Source: an uncultured Lachnobacterium sp. | Lineage (GTDB): Bacteria; Bacillota; Clostridia; Lachnospirales; Lachnospiraceae | Direction: 5' to 3' | Assembly: GCA_900546625.1 (NCBI GenBank) | Contig: URDU01000032.1 | Location: 1 to 34,550, forward strand | Length of the DNA stretch: 34,550 bases | Shown here: piece by piece, positions 31,802 to 34,550 of the stretch | Position numbering within the stretch: the first letter of the stretch is position 1 | Layout of the letters: the number at the start of each line of letters is the position of its first letter | Notes under the pieces: generated by a model | The model's database searches: none | Told to the model about the DNA's origin: nothing | What the model saw: only the letters and a program-made list of their open reading frames with translations | Made by a program: the position numbers and the translations under genes

Positions 31802-32683
31802 ATGACTATTTTAAACGACACCGTCTTAGAAAGCAACAAATATCTGAAATTAAATTTTGGTGGAGGCGATTTATCCTCCGATGCAGGTCTTCTTTTGATT
31901 AAGGAGTTTGCCTGCAAACTTGGTTTTGTGAACATCCTGAAAAAAGAAATCAAAACCAATGACAGTGCATCTTTTCGTTTCCATAAAGATGATGAAAATC
32001 TGTGACAGATAATCTACCAGATTCTCGGAGCATACTTTGAAGATGACTGTGCTGATGAACTTACCAATGACCCAATCCTGACAGCAGTTCTGGCTAAGAA
32101 TGCACTTGCTTCGCAACCAACTCTTTCGCGTTTTTTCAACCGTTTGGATGATACTACGCTAAATCAGTTTTATGATTTGATGCGACGATTCCGAAAAGTA
32201 GTGTATTCCATAAAGAAACCAGAAATGATTCTGCTGGCTTTGGATTCTACGCTCCTGAATACCTATGGTCATCAGGAAGGCGAAGACTTTAACTTCCACT
32301 ATCAAGATCACGGATATCATCCGCTGGTCTGTTATGACGGAATTACGGGTGACCTTCTGAAAATCCAGCTTCGAAACAGAACGGATTATTCGTCTACAGG
32401 TGTAAGGGACTTCCTGCAATCGTTACCTAATGAATTCGGCAATGATTATCCAAACATTCCATTGCTTCTCCGGGGAGACAGTGGATTTACCAAGCCGGAA
32501 CTATATCATCAGCGTGAAACAAATGGTGTATCCTATGCCATTCGCTTAAAAGAAAATGGCAACCTTCGCAAACTGGCATCTCACATAGATGAACAGCTCG
32601 CTGAAATAACAAAAGATGATATGGTTTCCTATGCGGTCTATTACGGTGAATTTCAGTATCAGGCGGCAATGTTGTCAACTTAA
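31802..32683 (+). pseudogene. IS1380-family transposase, interrupted and 3'-truncated
   Basis: A DDE transposase of the IS1380 type. LNFGGGDLSSDAGLLLIKEF is at the start, then LSRFFNRLDD, LALDSTLLNTYGHQEG (first catalytic Asp) and LLLRGDSGFTKPELY (second Asp). A TGA at 32003-32005 interrupts the frame, which continues unchanged afterwards (probably TGG to TGA). After EFQYQAA near 32668 the reading turns into foreign sequence and stops, about 150 residues short of the usual 430-450, so the last catalytic region is lost. It is inactive. The ATG at 31802 is the family's usual start. Confidence 0.85.
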
Positions 32684-32728
32684 GCCCCAAAGCCTTGATT
32701 TTTCAAGGCTATAGGGCTTTATTTTTTT
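32682..32728 (+). terminator. Nested-stem terminator at an insertion-sequence junction
   Basis: An inner AGCCTTGA/TCAAGGCT stem with TTTT loop sits within an outer AAGCCC/GGGCTT stem, followed by ATTTTTTTG. It lies at the junction that truncates the IS1380 transposase and may be the left end of the second insertion sequence, protecting it from read-through. Confidence 0.7.
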
Positions 32729-32857
32729 GTGAAAATTTCTGTTTTTTTCTGAAAAGACTTGACAAAAGCCTCCAAAAGTGAGGTTGCTTCGCGACCTATT
32801 AATCAATGGAAATGTCGTTGCAGCGACAAACTTAATCACACTTAGGAGGTATATCTT

Positions 32858-32980
32858 ATGAATCGAACCGACATATGCAAAAATATCATTCAATCCATAA
32901 AGGAGTATATCACAAACCCTGACAAACTGGAAGCTCATCGGAAAATGAAGTTTGCACATCGGAATTCAATAATAGCCTAA
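32858..32980 (+). pseudogene. N-terminal fragment of a second transposase (IS4-like)
   Basis: 40 codons: MNRTDICKNIIQSIKEYITN then PDKLEAHRK, with TTAGGAGGTATATCTT before the ATG. This is the opening of an IS4-type transposase as far as I recognise it. After LEAHRK (about 32945) the sequence changes and stops within a few codons. The upstream 130 bp (32729-32857) would be its non-coding left end. Confidence 0.55.
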
Positions 32981-33146
32981 TAGCAATTATTAATAAAACA
33001 GGCTGGGTAAATAACCATAATACTGCGAATAGCAATACAAAAAATCCTACAAATTTACCGATTGCAGCTATTCCTGAATAATCCCCATCACAAGCGGCAA
33101 TGATTGAACCAACAACAAATATTAAAATAAACGCCTATATATGCAT
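32981..33146 (-). pseudogene. Remnant of a small membrane protein gene
   Basis: GGAGGTGGCAGTT is followed by ATG at 33146, but the fourth codon is TAG. Past the stop the frame reads AFILIFVVGSIIAACDGDYS then GIAAIGKFVGFFVLLFAV and LLIIAI. This looks like a common small membrane protein of phage and conjugative-element neighbourhoods. The 3' end is cut off by the insertion-sequence fragment. The gene is dead on two counts. Confidence 0.55.
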
Positions 33147-33220
33147 AACTGCCACCTCCGTAAATGTTCTATTAAACTCATTTATCATGCATCCGTTCCT
33201 TATGCTTTATTTATAGCACT

Positions 33221-33718
33221 TTAAACTGTCCAATAATCATCCCTTGTACATCGAATTAATGTTCTGTATTGCAACAAATCGGTGTAAAAAAGGACGCAGA
33301 ATCTCTCAGCTTCTGCCCTCTCCGGCTCTGTCTGTTTCTTTGCCTTCACATTCTCCATATGCTTTTCCTTATCAAGCTGCACATTCATAGCCAGATTATC
33401 CAGTTTATCAATCGAAGCATCCAGATGAAGCTCCATTGATACAAGCATCTTTTCCACTGCTTTCATAGGTGCAAGCACAGCCTTTGTAATGGGATGTTTC
33501 TGCTCTTTCTGTGAATAATCCACTTTTGTCTTGTCAGCAAAAGTACGAAATGCATTGGCTACTGTCTGACCAGCCTCACGAAATCCTTTTGCAAGAAGTG
33601 CTGTCTTTGCTATATCCTTATCCGTGGTCTTGATTGCACCTCTTACATTTTCCCGGATATCAAGAAGTCTTTTCTTAATTTCTAAGAACTCTGACAGCCT
33701 GTATAATGCAGCTTTCAC
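33221..33718 (-). CDS. DUF6674-like conjugative-element protein, C-terminal half (split)
   Basis: 165 residues, starting with GTG that overlaps the stop of the upstream half as GTGA. The content is helical and charged: KAALYRLSEFLEIKKRLLDI, KALLAKGFREAGQTVANAFRTF, KAVLAPMKAVEKMLVSMELHLDASIDKLDNL. It matches what I know of the second half of DUF6674 proteins of Tn1549-like elements. Adding one G in AAAGTGAAA would join both halves into one protein of about 280 residues. So either a frameshifted gene or two coupled genes. Function in the element is unknown. Confidence 0.6.
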   Translation of the reverse strand: MKAALYRLSEFLEIKKRLLDIRENVRGAIKTTDKDIAKTALLAKGFREAGQTVANAFRTFADKTKVDYSQKEQKHPITKAVLAPMKAVEKMLVSMELHLDASIDKLDNLAMNVQLDKEKHMENVKAKKQTEPERAEAERFCVLFYTDLLQYRTLIRCTRDDYWTV

Positions 33719-34068
33719 TTTGCCTTTGCTTCGTCAACTATGCTCTTTGCTGTAGATCTGACCTGTGCTTTCACTGCATACACCTGTGACTTTATCTGCT
33801 CACATCTGGTATTAAGTCGCTCCTGTGCTTCCGACAATGCCTTTTTAGCATTATTGACAAGTGTATCTTCCTGCATTTCTTTAATCTGGTTCTGCATGTT
33901 GGTGAGTTCTTCCGTCATGGAATCAATCTTTTTCTCCAGTCCATCCACATAACTGCATATCTCAAATACATCATTTGCCTGCTCTTTCATGGCATTTTTC
34001 TTTAATAATTCGAGAAGTTCTCTTATGACCTCCTCATTGGTAAGTGTTTTTCCTGCTTCCATATCCAT
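33715..34068 (-). CDS. DUF6674-like conjugative-element protein, N-terminal half (split)
   Basis: 117 residues. An N-terminal segment (TNEEVIRELLELLKKNAMKEQANDVFEICSYVDGLEKKIDSMTEEL) is followed by a long coiled coil to the end. The first 50 residues are the recognisable DUF6674 pattern. GGACACAGA lies before the ATG, without a strong ribosome binding site. It is 59 nt downstream of the SpoVG-family gene, as usual in Clostridial integrative conjugative elements. See the C-terminal half for the likely single-base deletion. Confidence 0.65.
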   Translation of the reverse strand: MDMEAGKTLTNEEVIRELLELLKKNAMKEQANDVFEICSYVDGLEKKIDSMTEELTNMQNQIKEMQEDTLVNNAKKALSEAQERLNTRCEQIKSQVYAVKAQVRSTAKSIVDEAKAK

Positions 34069-34127
34069 TCTGTGTCCTCCATTCTGAAACGGGGCAGCCT
34101 TGGCCGCCCCTGTACTATGATTACTGA

Positions 34128-34550
34128 TTATCGAAAGGGTGTTGCCTCTTTGTCTTTTTCTTTATCGGGATTGCCATGATGTTTCTCGGCACTCTCCCTC
34201 GCCTTTTCGTTGCTCTTATCCTTTGCCTTCTCATATTCTGAAATAATCTCATTATAGAGTATTTCCCTGAAATCCTTTGTAACCGGATAGCAGACATCCT
34301 GGTAGATAGGCTTGCCCTGCTCATCCACCTGCTTTGTCTTATAAGAAGGCATTGATACAAAGATTTTCTCTTTGCCCTGCACGATATTGATGTTATTTAC
34401 AATGAAACTGTTTTCAAAATAAATGCGTGCAAGTCCTTTGATGTTACTGCCTTCCCTCTCATAAGGTGTCACAGTTACGGAAAACTCCGGCATTTCCTTT
34501 GTGTGCTCCTGCTTCTGTGTCTCCTCTTTCTCCGACTCCTTGATTCTTGC
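34128..34550 (-). CDS. SpoVG-family protein, partial (runs off the window)
   Basis: The frame stays open to the window edge, so at least 140 residues are present and the start is outside. The SpoVG core is SVTVTPYEREGSNIKGLARIYFENSFIVNNINIVQGKEKIFVSMPSYKTK, followed by YPVTKDFREILYNEIISEYEKAK and a Lys/Glu-rich tail. The core is preceded by a charged linker (ESEKEETQKQEHTKE), so this is a fusion or long variant, as seen in conjugative elements. SpoVG proteins bind nucleic acids; the role here is unknown. Confidence 0.8.
   Translation of the reverse strand, partial: ARIKESEKEETQKQEHTKEMPEFSVTVTPYEREGSNIKGLARIYFENSFIVNNINIVQGKEKIFVSMPSYKTKQVDEQGKPIYQDVCYPVTKDFREILYNEIISEYEKAKDKSNEKARESAEKHHGNPDKEKDKEATPFR

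Noticed and set aside
31802..32683. Recoding of the in-frame TGA in the IS1380 transposase (selenocysteine or read-through)
   Set aside because: The position fits a Trp codon mutated to stop, no recoding structure is evident, and the gene is also truncated at its 3' end.
34084..34112. GC-rich hairpin (GGGGCAGCC / GGCCGCCCC) between the SpoVG-family gene and the DUF6674-like gene as a terminator
   Set aside because: The stem is imperfect and no T-run follows on the minus strand.

Overview
The window looks like a chromosomal segment of a Lachnospiraceae (Clostridia) bacterium, close to Agathobacter rectalis/Roseburia. This is inferred from AAGGAG-type ribosome binding sites, a class II galT, a YerC-type TrpR-like regulator, DUF1836 and PcrA proteins, and DUF6674/SpoVG mobile-element proteins. 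No taxonomic marker gene is present, so the genus is a guess. No tRNA, rRNA or CRISPR array was seen.

Layout. (1) 100-830: a HigB/HigA-type toxin-antitoxin operon with a perfect palindrome filling its promoter spacer. (2) 959-10716: ordinary core genes: rlmD, a small acidic-tailed membrane protein, pcrA, a DUF1836 regulator, a YerC-type regulator, a CPBP protease, a small-multidrug-export-family protein, hisC and a MATE transporter. (3) 10756-10993: a 238-bp long-inverted-repeat element. (4) 11011-22714: a complete beta-galactan/galactooligosaccharide locus on the minus strand. It runs AraC-type regulator, solute-binding lipoprotein, two permeases, GH2 beta-galactosidase and GH53 galactanase, followed by galK and galT from their own promoter. 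Imported oligosaccharides would be cut in the cytoplasm to galactose and fed into the Leloir pathway. The ATPase subunit is absent and is probably shared from elsewhere. (5) 22786-25026: a two-gene operon (an unrecognised 619-residue putative carbohydrate-active enzyme plus a zinc-ribbon protein) with a consensus promoter and two related operator-like repeats.

(6) 25048-34550: accessory DNA. It starts with a second long-inverted-repeat element (270 bp). Next comes an Abi_2/HEPN gene preceded by a consensus promoter, a short structured leader and a terminator-like hairpin, which is a possible small-RNA/toxin arrangement. An AT-rich mosaic (about 26.9-31.6 kb) follows on the minus strand: an ECF-type sigma factor, a DUF4367-like membrane protein (probable anti-sigma), a small secreted beta protein, a double-glycine-leader peptide, two paralogous micro-ORFs starting M(N/Y)YSNPQRYKNGD, a secreted papain-like cysteine protease and a lipoprotein. 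Several decayed fragments lie between them. The right end is an insertion-sequence graveyard (IS1380-family and IS4-like fragments) fused to the edge of an integrative conjugative element (split DUF6674 protein, SpoVG-family protein running off the window).

The best candidates for something undescribed are the two long-inverted-repeat elements with nested hairpins carrying ATGGA-type loops, the promoter-leader-terminator-Abi cassette, and the sigma-factor/secreted-peptide/cysteine-protease mosaic.
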